A stretch of 64,000 nt of DNA from Cyanosarcina radialis HA8281-LM2 (GCA_019359615.1 JAHHHA010000027.1:1-64000), one strand, 5' to 3'; positions 25,441-34,894 are shown, counted from the stretch's first letter. Notes: a model not told the origin generated them from the letters alone. A program made the numbers and translations.

Positions 25441-26505
25441 TTAGGTGTGTTTGGGTAATCGCGGCGATCGAGTGCGAATTGGTAGGAGAATACGATTGAG
25501 CGATCGCAATTGTTCTGGGGTTCCCATGCAAATCAGCGCGTCTCCTGGCAGCAATTGAGTTTCACCAGTCGGCCCGGCAATCAAAGTACCGTCACCCCGA
25601 CGAATAGCTAGCACCAGCGCCCCAGATTGCGATCGCAATCTAGCTTCTCTGATGGTTTGCCCGACTACCGGACAAGTTTCGACATCGAGAGAGAATTCTT
25701 CCATGTAAAAAGATCGATCGGTGCCAGTGAGAATGCCATCGACAAAATCCATTACTTGCGGTCTGAGGGCCGCCGCTGCCATCCTTCTGCCCCCAGTAAT
25801 GTAGGGAGAGACTACCGCATCGGCCCCAGCCCGTTGCAGCTTTTGTAAGGCTTCTTCTGTACTAGCCCGCGCGATCGCGCGAATTTCGGGGTTGAGGGTT
25901 TTCGCCGACAGGACGGTATAAAGATTTTCGGCATCTGAAGGTAACGCCGCCACCAAACAAACTGCTCGATCGATTCCTACCTTTAACAGAGTTTCATCTA
26001 GGGTGGCATCGCCTTGAACGGCAGTATAACCTAGCTGTTGCGCCTCTTGCACCTGTTCCAGTTGGGAGTCGATGGTGACAAATTGAATCCCTTCAGCCTG
26101 AAATTCCAAAGCGATCTGTCGCCCCGTGCGACCGAAGCCGCAAATAATATAGTGTGCGGTTAAAGATTCCACCAAACGCTTCTGTTGTGCGAGTCGTCTG
26201 CCTTCTTGAAAATAACCTTGAATCAGGGCCTCTGTAAATCGATTGACGATGTAACCGATACTGATTACTCCCATCATAATCAGGGAGATAGTGAAAATCC
26301 GCCCGCGATCGCCCAAAGGGTTAACTTCGCCAAACCCTACAGTAGCTAGAGTAATGACGGTCATGTACACCGCATCCGACCAATGCCATCCCTCGACAAA
26401 CTTGTACCATAACGTGCCGCTGATAAAGACTAATGCTAGAGCGATCCCGCCAGCCGCTAGCTGTTTTTGGATCTGTCGATATTTTTGTTCAAAGGTCGAA
26501 TACAC
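25441..26505 (-). CDS. Potassium channel with RCK/TrkA domains
   Basis: A 354-residue two-transmembrane K+ channel. TM1 (GIALALVFISGTLWY) is followed by the pore helix and selectivity filter ATVGFGEVNP, then TM2 (IFTISLIMMGVISIGYIV). The cytoplasmic RCK part has the nucleotide-binding IICGFGRTGRQIALEF, and a C-terminal TrkA-C domain (CPVVGQTIREARL ... GDALICMGTPEQL). The filter TVGFGE is slightly altered from TVGYG, as in many bacterial channels. Divergent from the BASS transporter gene. Confidence 0.93.
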   Translation of the reverse strand: MYSTFEQKYRQIQKQLAAGGIALALVFISGTLWYKFVEGWHWSDAVYMTVITLATVGFGEVNPLGDRGRIFTISLIMMGVISIGYIVNRFTEALIQGYFQEGRRLAQQKRLVESLTAHYIICGFGRTGRQIALEFQAEGIQFVTIDSQLEQVQEAQQLGYTAVQGDATLDETLLKVGIDRAVCLVAALPSDAENLYTVLSAKTLNPEIRAIARASTEEALQKLQRAGADAVVSPYITGGRRMAAAALRPQVMDFVDGILTGTDRSFYMEEFSLDVETCPVVGQTIREARLRSQSGALVLAIRRGDGTLIAGPTGETQLLPGDALICMGTPEQLRSLNRILLPIRTRSPRLPKHT

Positions 26506-26646
26506 GAGATTAAATTGCTACTGTCGGGTGTGCTGCCAGATCTCATAGTAAAAGGAACCGCAGATCGAAATGGACAAAGACAGATACAATCTGACAGATG
26601 CAACGTCGATCTCGATCGACATTGCAAGTCATTTGGAGATCGATCT

Positions 26647-27561
26647 ATGCAAGCTAGCTTTCTTACAGCCGTCCTTTTACCAGTAGGTCTAGCGATTATC
26701 ATGCTGGGCATGGGACTAACTCTACTGCCAGAAGACTTTCAACGAGTCACTCGCTATCCCAAAGCCGTCGCTGTTGGTTTAGTCAGTCAATTGGCCTTTC
26801 TTCCCATCGTCGGCTTTCTGGTCGCTTCTGCGATCCCGATGCCGCCAGCAATTGCTGTGGGATTGATAATAGTGGCTATCTGTCCGGGCGGACCTTCTTC
26901 CAATCTGATTACTTATTTGGCCAAAGGAGATGTCGCCCTTTCTGTCACTCTAACGGCTTTGAGTAGCGCCATTACTGTATTCACTATTCCGATATTGGGG
27001 AATCTGGCACTGCGATATTTTAGCGGTCAAAATGCCGCGATCGCGCTCCCGATCGGGCCTACCATGCTACAAATTTTCTTAATTACTCTGGTGCCAATTG
27101 GTTTGGGAATGTGGGTGCGGCAACAATTTCCCCACGTAGCCCGCCGACTGGAGAAGGTAACTAACCGTCTGGCCATTGCCTTTCTGGTCTTCATTATATC
27201 GGCGATAATCGTTCGCGAGTGGGATCGCCTGCCCAGCTTCATCGCCCAGGTGGGGATTGGGGTAGTGCTGCTCAATGTTATTTCAGTTTTGATGGGATTT
27301 GGGTTTGCTAAGCTGTCTAAGCTGACGTTTGCCCAACAGATTTGTATTGCGATCGAAGTGGGAATTCAAAATGGCACGCTAGCGATCGCCATTACCGCCG
27401 GACTGTTAAATAATCCCGATATGGCCGTTCCTGCTGCTATTTACAGCTTAGTGATGAACTTCACTGGCGTTCTGGCTATTTTTTATGGCAGAAGGTCGGC
27501 TGAAAGAATCACTCCGAAGGAGAAATTACAGCAAAAAACAGGCGATACCGCACGTTTCTAA
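26647..27561 (+). CDS. BASS family (bile acid:sodium symporter-like) transporter
   Basis: A 304-residue membrane protein with about nine hydrophobic segments. The motifs GLIIVAICPGGPSSNLITYLAKGDVALSV (read in parts) and GIQNGTLAIAITAGLL are the conserved crossover helices of the BASS/ASBT fold that hold Na+ and substrate. In cyanobacteria and plastids, members carry pyruvate or other small acids; the substrate here is unknown. The frame is open from 26467, but the ATG at 26647, with GGAG nine bases ahead, avoids overlap with the channel gene. Its 3' end overlaps the convergent TauE gene by 36 bases. Confidence 0.9.
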   Translation: MQASFLTAVLLPVGLAIIMLGMGLTLLPEDFQRVTRYPKAVAVGLVSQLAFLPIVGFLVASAIPMPPAIAVGLIIVAICPGGPSSNLITYLAKGDVALSVTLTALSSAITVFTIPILGNLALRYFSGQNAAIALPIGPTMLQIFLITLVPIGLGMWVRQQFPHVARRLEKVTNRLAIAFLVFIISAIIVREWDRLPSFIAQVGIGVVLLNVISVLMGFGFAKLSKLTFAQQICIAIEVGIQNGTLAIAITAGLLNNPDMAVPAAIYSLVMNFTGVLAIFYGRRSAERITPKEKLQQKTGDTARF

Positions 27562-28377
27562 AATACACCACAGAGTAGAGCGCGTATTCCTCAACTCCTG
27601 AACTAGCTCATAGCTCCTCCAGGCTTGCCAAAAAATATAGATTGATAACACTGCTAAGAAAGTCCGAAAGATGGAACTCACAGTTTGATCGCCTAACTTA
27701 GGTAAAATGCGGGTGCTAACTTGAGCCGCGATCGCTCCCCCAATACCCAAGATTATACCTTCGGCAAATAAGACATTGCCGCTTAAAGCATGACCTACAG
27801 AGGCAGAAATGGCTGTGATAACGATCGCACCCAAACTAGTTTGAATTGCGACTTTAATTGGTTCTCCCAACAGCCAAATTTGCAGCGGCACCATAATTAC
27901 ACCGCCGCCCAATCCAAACAATCCAGCTAATACACCACCAGCGCTACCAGTTAATACTCTGGAAATAACAGGGTTAAGATTTTGCGGTTGAATGTCGGCA
28001 GCAGTTTTAGTTAAACGTTGTCTTAGTTCTAGTAAATAAATGTTAGTAATTAAAACTGCTCCAAAAGCAGCTAGGAGCAAATATGGGGCAAAAAACTTGG
28101 CAAAAAATACCCCGATTTGAGCAGCAATTGCCGCCGGAATTCCCAGATAAATTATGCGCTGGCGATCGAAAACACCCATGCGCCAGTTCTGGACAGTACC
28201 AGAACTGGAGGTAATTAAAATCGCCAGAGAGCTAGTAGCTACAGATTGAATTGGTGTATAGCCTAAAGCTACCAATATTGGCACTAAAACCGTACCGCCG
28301 CCGATGCCTAACAAACCAGCGAGAATCCCAGAAATTAGTCCTCCTGCGGCTAACAGCCATCCATTTGCTGGCAGCAT
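27526..28377 (-). CDS. TauE/SafE family sulfite or organic anion exporter
   Basis: A 283-residue membrane protein with about eight hydrophobic helices and the internal repeat typical of this family: GLLGIGGGTVLVPILVALG in the first half and GLFGLGGGVIMVPLQIWLLG in the second. Members move sulfite, sulfoacetate or other anions; the specificity is not predictable. The last 12 codons overlap the end of the convergent BASS gene, and the ending CILETCGIACFLL looks unlike the family, so the natural stop may have been lost and replaced. Confidence 0.9.
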   Translation of the reverse strand: MLPANGWLLAAGGLISGILAGLLGIGGGTVLVPILVALGYTPIQSVATSSLAILITSSSGTVQNWRMGVFDRQRIIYLGIPAAIAAQIGVFFAKFFAPYLLLAAFGAVLITNIYLLELRQRLTKTAADIQPQNLNPVISRVLTGSAGGVLAGLFGLGGGVIMVPLQIWLLGEPIKVAIQTSLGAIVITAISASVGHALSGNVLFAEGIILGIGGAIAAQVSTRILPKLGDQTVSSIFRTFLAVLSIYIFWQAWRSYELVQELRNTRSTLWCILETCGIACFLL

Positions 28378-28397
28378 CGGCGATCGAGCTATAACCT

Positions 28398-28913
28398 TTA
28401 AATTAGTTTCCAGTTCACATTCCCTTGGTCGTCGTTAACTGTAACCTCTACCGAACGTTTGGCATCCCCATCATCTTGAACTTGGCATTCAAACTTGTCC
28501 CCTGCTTTAGCAACCTTAAGTTTGCCCCCACAGTCGGCTTTAACATCGACTTGCAACTGCTGTTTTATGCCTTGTTGGATTTGCTGTTCGATTAGCGAGA
28601 GATCTAAAACATTCTTAGCCTTCCAGCTAAACCTTCCTTTGTCGTCTTCGAGTTTAGCTTCCACAGGAATCGTGCCGATGTCTGACTCTGCTTGGCAATT
28701 AAATGTTTGACCCGCCTTGACTTCAACTTTTCCAGAGCAAGTAACAGATTTAACATCTGTAGCAAGCTGCTTGCTTAACTCATCTTTGATTTTTCCTTGG
28801 GCATCATTAAGATCCAGGGTATTCGTACATCCTGATAAAATTGCGACGATCGCCAACGCTGGCACAATAGCTAGTCTGTTAAATTTTCCAAATCCTAAAT
28901 ACTTATTTTCCAT
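28398..28913 (-). CDS. DUF4333-repeat lipoprotein
   Basis: A 171-residue exported lipoprotein: hydrophobic start with lipobox ILSGC, then two tandem DUF4333-like units, each with the CSGKVEVKAGQTFNCQ / CGGKLKVAKAGDKFECQ pattern, a pair of cysteines about 14 residues apart, and a closing FSWK/VNWK strand. The two units are about 65 residues each. DUF4333 proteins are mostly described in actinobacteria; function is unknown. It follows the TauE gene start by 20 bases in the same direction of transcription, so it lies upstream of it and could share a transcript. Confidence 0.85.
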   Translation of the reverse strand: MENKYLGFGKFNRLAIVPALAIVAILSGCTNTLDLNDAQGKIKDELSKQLATDVKSVTCSGKVEVKAGQTFNCQAESDIGTIPVEAKLEDDKGRFSWKAKNVLDLSLIEQQIQQGIKQQLQVDVKADCGGKLKVAKAGDKFECQVQDDGDAKRSVEVTVNDDQGNVNWKLI

Positions 28914-29075
28914 CTTACCTGCTGAGAAATGTTACTGCATCGCAGCAATCGATTCCTATGGTATCAATTGCTACAATACTAATACAGTCGATTTGTAATC
29001 TATTCCGGTAGGATTCCCAGCAGAAAAATTTCAATGGTACTCTCAATTTGAGAAAAGAATTACCTATCAAACCCA

Positions 29076-29885
29076 TCAATTGCCTAACTCTTTAGAACGC
29101 TGGCAAGCTGCCATCACCGCCTCGATCGCAGCCGAACGAAAACCAGCTTTCTCTAACTTCACGATCCCAGCAATCGTAGTGCCCCCAGGACTGGCCACCC
29201 GATCTTTAAGTTCGGCCGGGTGCATTCCCGATGCTTGCAATAGTTGAGCCGTCCCCAATACAGTTTGCACGGCTAATTTAGTCGCGATCGCTCTGGGCAG
29301 TCCCGCTGCTACTCCGCCATCGGCCAAAGCTTCGATCGCCATTGCCACGTAAGCAGGCCCAGAACCCGATAAACCCGTCACGGCATCCATCATCGATTCT
29401 GGCACCTCTACGACCTCTCCTACCGCCTGAAAAATGGCTTGGGCCCGGTCTAAATGTCGATCGTCTGCCAGAGAACCGGGCGCGAGCGCGGTCATTCCCA
29501 TCCCCACTGTAGCGGGCGTATTCGGCATGGCTCGAACGATCGGCTGTCCTGGAAAAGCCCACTCCAACTGAGAAAAGCGCACTCCTGCCAAGATCGAAAT
29601 TACCAACTGCTGCTCTGGAACTTCCTCTCTCGCAGTCAAATCGGTAGCTACTCGATCCCAAACTTGGGGCTTGATCGCTAGCAGCAGCACTTCAGTCGCC
29701 GATGCCGCTGCTTGGTTGTCCTCTGTCGTCTCAATGCCGTATTTCTCTGATAAAAAAGCCCGCCGCTGGGGCAGGCGATCGCTAACTATAACTTCATTAG
29801 AAGAATAAACTTTTTGAGCTAAGAGGCGGGATAACAGGGCTTCCCCCATTACCCCACCGCCAATGATGCCAAACCTCATAGACAT
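29076..29885 (-). CDS. proC: Pyrroline-5-carboxylate reductase
   Basis: Last step of proline synthesis, NAD(P)H reduction of P5C. The 269-residue product has the N-terminal Rossmann GIIGGGVMGEALLSRL, the central VRAMPNTPATVGMGMTAL, and the C-terminal ALADGGVAAGLPRAIATKLAVQT, SPGGTTIAGI signature. It lies 92 bases after sepF in the same direction; the proC-sepF-pipY-pipX grouping is common in cyanobacteria and parallels the ylm/yggS cluster of Gram-positive bacteria. Confidence 0.96.
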   Translation of the reverse strand: MSMRFGIIGGGVMGEALLSRLLAQKVYSSNEVIVSDRLPQRRAFLSEKYGIETTEDNQAAASATEVLLLAIKPQVWDRVATDLTAREEVPEQQLVISILAGVRFSQLEWAFPGQPIVRAMPNTPATVGMGMTALAPGSLADDRHLDRAQAIFQAVGEVVEVPESMMDAVTGLSGSGPAYVAMAIEALADGGVAAGLPRAIATKLAVQTVLGTAQLLQASGMHPAELKDRVASPGGTTIAGIVKLEKAGFRSAAIEAVMAACQRSKELGN

Positions 29886-29900
29886 CTAAATCCTTCATTG

Positions 29901-29932
29901 AATTTTGAATTATGAATTATGAATTATGAATT
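29901..29932. repeat. ATTATGA heptamer array
   Basis: Consecutive GAATTTTGAATTATGAATTA-type heptamers between proC and sepF, followed by CATTCAACATCCATCATTCA units. Short tandem repeat of the STRR type. Confidence 0.8.
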
Positions 29933-29977
29933 GAGCATTCAACATCCATCATTCATCATTCAACAATTAACGCCTCT

Positions 29978-30565
29978 CTATTGAGCGATTCGCATGGCTT
30001 CACCCCAAGCTGGCGCGGGTGCAGCGGGCCGAGAAGTGCGAACTTGAGGTTGAGGAACTTCGCGCACGACTCCCGATTGAGTGCTGACTTGAACGCAGTT
30101 AGGGGTAAAGAGGAAGATGCTCTCGCCAATCCGCTCTTGATGGCCGTCCATAGCGTAAGTACCGCCAGCGACGAAATCCACCGCTCTCTGGGCCTGATCT
30201 GGGTCCATAATCGTCAAGTTCAACACCAAGGTCTTCCGCTCCCGCAGGGCTTGAATTGCTTGGGGCATTTCTTCAAAGGAACGGGGTTCCATTACTACTA
30301 CTTCGTTCACACCGCTGGCACTTCCTGGCATTTCAATCACGTTATTCATTGTTGACCCTATATTTGTTTCTGTTGCTATAGCCGCCCGTTCCCGCAGCCG
30401 ACGGCGACGGCGTTCTTCTTCTGGTGTTGGTGGCTGTGGCTCCTCTTCTTCATAAATGTTTTCATAGGGTTCGCCCCCATCTATTTCTTCGTATTCATAC
30501 TCGTAGTCTTCACCCTGTTGCTCTAGACCTACGAAATCCCGAAGTTTAGTAAAAAGATTATTCAC
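29978..30565 (-). CDS. sepF: Cell division protein SepF (Ylmf/Cdv2)
   Basis: Binds FtsZ polymers and tethers them to the membrane. The 195-residue protein has the amphipathic N-terminal anchor ([14 protein letters not shown]), an acidic disordered linker ([20 protein letters not shown]), an Arg-rich segment, and the C-terminal SepF domain ([19 protein letters not shown] ... [20 protein letters not shown]). In cyanobacteria the homologue Cdv2 is essential for division. Upstream gap of 275 bases to pipY suggests its own promoter. Confidence 0.95.
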   Translation of the reverse strand: MNNLFTKLRDFVGLEQQGEDYEYEYEEIDGGEPYENIYEEEEPQPPTPEEERRRRRLRERAAIATETNIGSTMNNVIEMPGSASGVNEVVVMEPRSFEEMPQAIQALRERKTLVLNLTIMDPDQAQRAVDFVAGGTYAMDGHQERIGESIFLFTPNCVQVSTQSGVVREVPQPQVRTSRPAAPAPAWGEAMRIAQ

Positions 30566-30840
30566 TGGTTGCGAGCCTCCATCTTGTTTGGTTGTTACTT
30601 ACATTTCCGAAGTGTCGTTGGCAATATCTTATATTAAGTCGCTTCGATCGCTTTACTTTTCTTTCCTATTTTTTTATATTTGTCCATCCAGAGAAATACT
30701 TATAATAGGCAGTTTAGATGAAGCGATCGACGACCTCAAACCCTGACTAGACAACCGTTGCGGATGCTGAAACCGAAGCAACTAATGGAGAATGACAATC
30801 AGAATTCTTAATAATTTCTTTAGAAATGTCGGAACTCTTG

Positions 30841-31512
30841 TCAGACAGTTCGTTCGCCAAAGAGGATTCGTCCCAAGCGAACCATGGTTGCACCAGCTTT
30901 AACTGCCAATCGATAGTCATCAGACATACCCATCGACAGTTCTTGCATTCGTATATTGAACCAATTTTGTTGCCTAATTCTATCTGCTAAGTCGCGAGTT
31001 TGCTCGAATACTGCCAAAGTCTTCAACGAGTCAAGTCCCAAGGGAGGGATTGTCATCAACCCTTGAATTTTTAAATTAGGGCAGCGATCGAGTGCTGCTA
31101 AGTGAGATAACAGATTGGGTACGATCCAACCATACTTATTGGCATCTGTCAATAGTTTGACTTGCAATAAAATTTGGGGCTGAGAATCTAGCTTTTGGGC
31201 GATTTCGTCGAGGTGCAAAGCTATCTTTAAACTGTCTACCGAGTGAATCAGATCGAAGATTTCTAAGGCTTTGCGAGCTTTATTAGTTTGCAAGTGTCCG
31301 ATTAGATGCCAAGCGATCCCCGGCAAATCTTGCAATTGGGCCTTTTTGAATTCGGCTTCTTGAACGCGATTTTCGCCAAAATCTCGGATTCCCGCAGCAT
31401 AAGCCGCTCTCATCGCCTCTAGCGAAACTTGCTTCGTGACGGCAATCAAGCGCACTGATGCAGGCAGGTGCGGGCGAATCTCGTCCAGGCGTTGGGCAAT
31501 AGAGCCAATCAT
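30841..31512 (-). CDS. pipY: PLP-homeostasis protein PipY (YggS family)
   Basis: A 223-residue single-domain PLP-binding protein, with the lysine in RLIAVTKQVSLEAMRAAY (conserved VSKT/VTK site), FGENRVQEAEFK, WHLIGHLQTNKARKAL and the late LSMGMSDDYRLAVKAGATMVRLG, all family signatures. It helps balance vitamin B6 and amino acids. Its ATG overlaps the pipX stop by four bases, which marks translational coupling. PipX and PipY are functionally linked in Synechococcus elongatus. Confidence 0.96.
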   Translation of the reverse strand: MIGSIAQRLDEIRPHLPASVRLIAVTKQVSLEAMRAAYAAGIRDFGENRVQEAEFKKAQLQDLPGIAWHLIGHLQTNKARKALEIFDLIHSVDSLKIALHLDEIAQKLDSQPQILLQVKLLTDANKYGWIVPNLLSHLAALDRCPNLKIQGLMTIPPLGLDSLKTLAVFEQTRDLADRIRQQNWFNIRMQELSMGMSDDYRLAVKAGATMVRLGRILFGERTV

Positions 31513-31781
31513 TGAAAAATTTGTTGGTGAATAGTATGAAGCTGTTGGTATTCTTGGTTTTGTCCGGTACGGCGCAGGAGGCGCATACGATTTTCTACTA
31601 ACAACCGCGCATCGACGCGACCGACTGGTTCAAATATTAATCCTTCCGAGGCCGTAGTGACGGAAAAGAATATCCGTTGAGCGTAGAGCGTGGCAAACAA
31701 CTCCCGATGCTCTTCCACCAAGCAAATTCTGTAAAGCAAGCCAAATGTCGGGTGATTGAGATAGGTTTCAGGATTCATCAA
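31509..31781 (-). CDS. pipX: NtcA/PII-binding co-activator PipX
   Basis: A 90-residue Tudor-like protein that swaps between PII (GlnB) and the nitrogen regulator NtcA according to 2-oxoglutarate. ETYLNHPTFGLLYRICLVEE at the start, RIFFSVTTASEGLIFEPVGR in the middle and a pair of C-terminal helices (ARLLVENRMRLLRRTGQNQEY) are diagnostic. PipX occurs only in cyanobacteria, so this gene also fixes the phylum. The start could be either of two adjacent ATGs (31781 or 31778). Confidence 0.97.
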   Translation of the reverse strand: MMNPETYLNHPTFGLLYRICLVEEHRELFATLYAQRIFFSVTTASEGLIFEPVGRVDARLLVENRMRLLRRTGQNQEYQQLHTIHQQIFQ

Positions 31782-31945
31782 AATTTAAGATCGATTAATC
31801 GCAGCGATACGTGCTACCGCACTCCTCTAGCGCCAACGCAACTATATAAATATTCATATAACAACTGCGCGACCTTATAGTTTACCAACGATCGAACTCG
31901 TTGCCATCTTATACAGAGATAATAAACTGCTTTGGCTCTTAAGAA

Positions 31946-31968
31946 GAGACGCAGCAGTGCTACGTCTC
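31946..31968. repeat. GAGACGCAGCA/GTGCTACGTCTC palindrome
   Basis: A nearly perfect inverted repeat of the widespread cyanobacterial GAGACG(T/C) type, in the 310-base gap between pipX (31781) and the secreted protein gene (32092). Nothing else in that gap is recognisable. Confidence 0.65.
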
Positions 31969-32091
31969 GATATGGGGCTGGGAGTGAGGGGGAACTCAGT
32001 CCCAGCTAATCGGATTTAGGATGAAAAGGCTAGAAGCTTAGGTCTTCTTAGGGCAAGATAGTCTTAGCAACATTTGTAATGGGTGTAACTC

Positions 32092-32526
32092 ATGAAAATT
32101 CGAGCTTTAGGTGCGATCGCCGTTACTTGTGGTTTGTGGTTGGCTAGTTGGATTTTTGCACCAGCAGCTTTGGCCTTAACCCAAGTTCCACTCTCTGAGA
32201 TTTCTTACCACGATTGCCCAGAAGAGTTAGCCAGAGGAGTAGTTACCAGCGATGGTAGCGGTAGGGCAGCTAATTGCTTTATCGTTACTGGCAAGGCAGA
32301 AAATAAATCTGGCAAAACCGTTTACGATGCCGATATTTACGGTCGGATCTACGATGCCGATCGCAACCCCGTCATAGAAAACCGAACTCGCCTCGGCTCA
32401 GTTGACGAGATTCCACCAGGTACGAGCACTTTTGCCATCAGAATCAGCGTGCCAACCAATATGCCGACACCCCTACAACTAGAGCAATTCAAGGCATCAG
32501 GGTTTAGTGCCAAAGTCCGCCGCTGA
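32092..32526 (+). CDS. Secreted protein of unknown function (FxLYD-like)
   Basis: A 144-residue protein with a Sec signal peptide (MKIRALGAIAVTCGLWLASW then APAALALT as cleavage region). The mature part contains two cysteines (YHDCPE, AANCFI) and a beta-rich pattern: VTGKAENKSGKTVYDADIYGRIYD followed by (I)PPGTSTFAIRISVP. This resembles FxLYD-type immunoglobulin-like domains found in bacterial envelopes. Function unknown. Convergent with yggT. Confidence 0.7.
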   Translation: MKIRALGAIAVTCGLWLASWIFAPAALALTQVPLSEISYHDCPEELARGVVTSDGSGRAANCFIVTGKAENKSGKTVYDADIYGRIYDADRNPVIENRTRLGSVDEIPPGTSTFAIRISVPTNMPTPLQLEQFKASGFSAKVRR

Positions 32527-32560
32527 TGCCTTGTCAAACCAACTGCTAGTTTCTAGGAAA

Positions 32561-32848
32561 TTAGAAGCCTAAGTTAGCCGAGCCTCCCATGGCTCCCGCC
32601 AGCGCTCCGGCCACGATTTGCAGGATAAAAATTGCCAAAATTGGCGATATATCTATAGTTCCACCAATGGGAGGAATGAAGGAACGGAATAAGTCTAGAT
32701 AGGGATCGGTAATCGGACTCAACACTGAAGCTAACTGGTTCATCCAGTTGACTGTGGGAAACCAAGTTAAAAGAATCCGCACGATCAGCAAAATTATATA
32801 AATTTGCAGAAAGTAGTAGACGCTGTTAATCAGCAAGTTATAGCTCAT
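32561..32848 (-). CDS. ylmG: YggT/YlmG family membrane protein
   Basis: A 95-residue protein with two membrane segments (VYYFLQIYIILLIVRILLTW and ISPILAIFILQIVAGALAG) and the conserved WFPTVNWMNQLASVLSPITDPYLDLFRSFIPP loop (read in parts). YlmG proteins in cyanobacteria and plastids are needed for normal nucleoid and chloroplast division patterns. It lies within 2.5 kb of sepF and pipY, mirroring the ylm cluster of Gram-positive bacteria. Confidence 0.93.
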   Translation of the reverse strand: MSYNLLINSVYYFLQIYIILLIVRILLTWFPTVNWMNQLASVLSPITDPYLDLFRSFIPPIGGTIDISPILAIFILQIVAGALAGAMGGSANLGF

Positions 32849-33015
32849 GAGGGTACGGCTTTTTTAGTGATTCCTATGGTTAGTTTAGCAAGAATGGAGG
32901 AGTTCAGGCGTTTAGTCGTAGGGGCAAAGCATTCAGTGAGAAACCTTTGCTGGATAGCGATAAGTTATCGCCCGAATGATTCGCCCGTACAGGGTGTGAA
33001 GTGTGGAGTGTGGAG

Positions 33016-33447
33016 TTAATAAATCCTCTGCTCGCCCTCTCGCCCTCCTCGTCCTCCTCGTCCTCTCGCTCTCTCGCCCTCCTGCCCCTCTGCTCCTTCT
33101 ACTCCCTCTTCTTTTTCTTCTACCTCTTGACTCTGTGTTTCTAAGGGATTGCTATTGACATTACCTAAAGATAGCCGCACCTCATCAATGGCAGAATTCA
33201 ATTGGGCGATTTTATCTTCTAAGCTGCGACGGGCAACTTCCATGCTGTCCGATTCTGGCAGTTGGCGTTTTTTAGATTTGGTCGCTTTGACTTCTGACAA
33301 GCGGCGGCGATCGCTTAAAGAGTCCTCCCCATCAATCTGTTCTGAGTTGCGTTTAGCCGTCAGTAGCACCCCGACTATGCCGCCGACTATGCCGCCGACT
33401 ACAGATCCAACTATAAATCCACCTGTAAAACCATCGCGCTGACTCAT
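33016..33447 (-). CDS. Glycine-zipper membrane anchor protein with low-complexity tail
   Basis: A 143-residue protein: a glycine-rich membrane segment at the start (GFTGGFIVGSVVGGIVGGIVG), then a polar basic stretch and a short coiled coil (SLEDKIAQLNSAIDEVRLSL). The last 40 residues (EKEEGVEGAEGQEGERARGR...) are encoded by CTC/CCT-rich tandem repeats at 33030-33115, so the 3' end has probably been rewritten by repeat expansion. Similar short membrane proteins are common in cyanobacteria with no known function. Confidence 0.65.
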   Translation of the reverse strand: MSQRDGFTGGFIVGSVVGGIVGGIVGVLLTAKRNSEQIDGEDSLSDRRRLSEVKATKSKKRQLPESDSMEVARRSLEDKIAQLNSAIDEVRLSLGNVNSNPLETQSQEVEEKEEGVEGAEGQEGERARGRGGRGGREGEQRIY

Positions 33448-33690
33448 AACCGATTTTAAGGAATGAAATTTTATCTGTTCCCGCTGAGAAAACCTCTGAG
33501 ATCGAAGAGTTCAAAGGGCGATCGCTTAAATCATCCTCAAATTGCTTGAGAATGTGCGGCCTGATTAAAAGCGGAAGTCAATCTTAGTGTACCGCAATGC
33601 CAACTTAAGTAACCTAAGTTTGAGTTAAACCCAAGACAGGAAAAGGAAAATCAGATCGCTCGAAATCGGCAACGCTTCTTGCAACTTCAC

Positions 33691-33897
33691 GTGGCAGAAA
33701 ATGAAAGCAGTCAAGAGCGACACGCCACTTGGTTAGAATTGTTCTTCGATCTCGTCTTTGTAGTCGCGATCGCCGAACTCGCCCAGGCGCTGCACGATCG
33801 CCTCGATTAGACGGGGATCGCCAGTTTTGCGATCGCGCTGGGATTGTGGATTGTTTCGATCTTTCTAGCGCCCCTACTCAGGATGTGTTGCATCTAA
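33691..33897 (+). pseudogene. LtrA (low-temperature requirement A) fragment
   Basis: An in-frame stretch reading ENESSQERHATWLELFFDLV, FVVAIAELAQALHDRLD, an internal TAG at 33808-33810, then GIASFAIALGLWIVSIFL. This matches the N-terminus of LtrA membrane proteins (WLELFFDLVFVVAIAxLA is the hallmark). The rest of the roughly 380-residue gene is missing, and a stop lies at 33895-33897. The gap 33448-33995 contains only this remnant. Confidence 0.75.
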
Positions 33898-33995
33898 AAA
33901 ACAAAATGGTATGGGACAGCCAAGATGACTGTCCCAGGGGCGGGCTGGAAGCCAGGAGTTGCAAGGGCGGAGATTGCGTCCGTATTTCCCGTTCT

Positions 33996-34541
33996 CTAGC
34001 GGTTGCGAACGAAAAGTTGGGTGAAGTAGTAAGCACCTGTAGGACTTTTGGCAACGCCAATTCCAGTTAAATTGTAATTGCCTTGAATATTAAGCCGATG
34101 TCCTGGGCTGTTCAACCAACCTTTAACGGCTACGGTAGCAGGATCGGAGTAACCAAAATTGTAAGCTACGTTTTCTGACATCGCCATTAGGGGAATTACT
34201 CTAGCGATCGCACTCAGGCGTTGTTGAAAACCTTGATGGCCGAATGGCACTCTACCAGCAGCCATATTTTGACTGTGCAGGCGTGCTTGCCGCGTAATGG
34301 TGGCATTTGCAGTTAGCGATCGCAAGCCGCGCCGATTTCGGTATTGGTTGATTTGAGCTAGAACTTTTTGCTCTAAAGAGGCTGTGGAAATATTAGTCGA
34401 TTGAGCTAGATAAATTGGGGTAGTAGATACCTCAATATCGGCAGTTGAATTTTGAGCTTGAGCCGGAACTGACAGCGATCCAGTTGTTAGTAAAACTGAA
34501 CCAAAGGCTATTCCTGAGAGGAAGATTTTATTCACCTTCAA
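33996..34541 (-). CDS. Secreted CAP/SCP-domain protein
   Basis: A 181-residue protein with a signal peptide (GIAFGSVLLTTGSLSVPAQAQ) and a CAP (PR-1/SCP) domain: VLAQINQYRNRRGLRSLTAN, the HSQNMA helix, FGHQG, SENVAYNFG, then GWLNSPGHRLNI and GIGVAKSPTGAYYFTQLF. The His of FGHQG, Glu of SEN and His of PGHR are the conserved cavity residues. Bacterial CAP proteins are extracellular, with lipid-binding or protease-like roles proposed. The gap upstream (34542-34967) has a CCTTAC/GTAAGG hairpin near 34752 and the palindrome at 34895, but no gene. Confidence 0.92.
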   Translation of the reverse strand: MKVNKIFLSGIAFGSVLLTTGSLSVPAQAQNSTADIEVSTTPIYLAQSTNISTASLEQKVLAQINQYRNRRGLRSLTANATITRQARLHSQNMAAGRVPFGHQGFQQRLSAIARVIPLMAMSENVAYNFGYSDPATVAVKGWLNSPGHRLNIQGNYNLTGIGVAKSPTGAYYFTQLFVRNR

Positions 34542-34894
34542 TCTCCTAATAACTAAATAACAACGATCGGGCAGGATTAATTAATATCTGCCTGCCGTCC
34601 AAAGCAGTACCGATACGCTTAGGACAAAGTAGCAGGGTTAATTTTAATATGTCAGGTGCTATTTACCGTAATTCATATGCTATTTCAAGCCAAAAAAACT
34701 TAAATTTTCTTGCCTGTAATCTATATGTATAGTCGGTTTTCGTCGTATTCCTTACAAGGTAAGGTTAACCGAACCATATTTTTAAATCCAGCGAATTTTC
34801 ACGGAAATTATTCCTAAATATTTCTATAAATCTAGTTAGTATTTAAGTGATTTTACGGAAACAAATTGAAAAGCAGAAGTTCAGAAGTTTAGCA

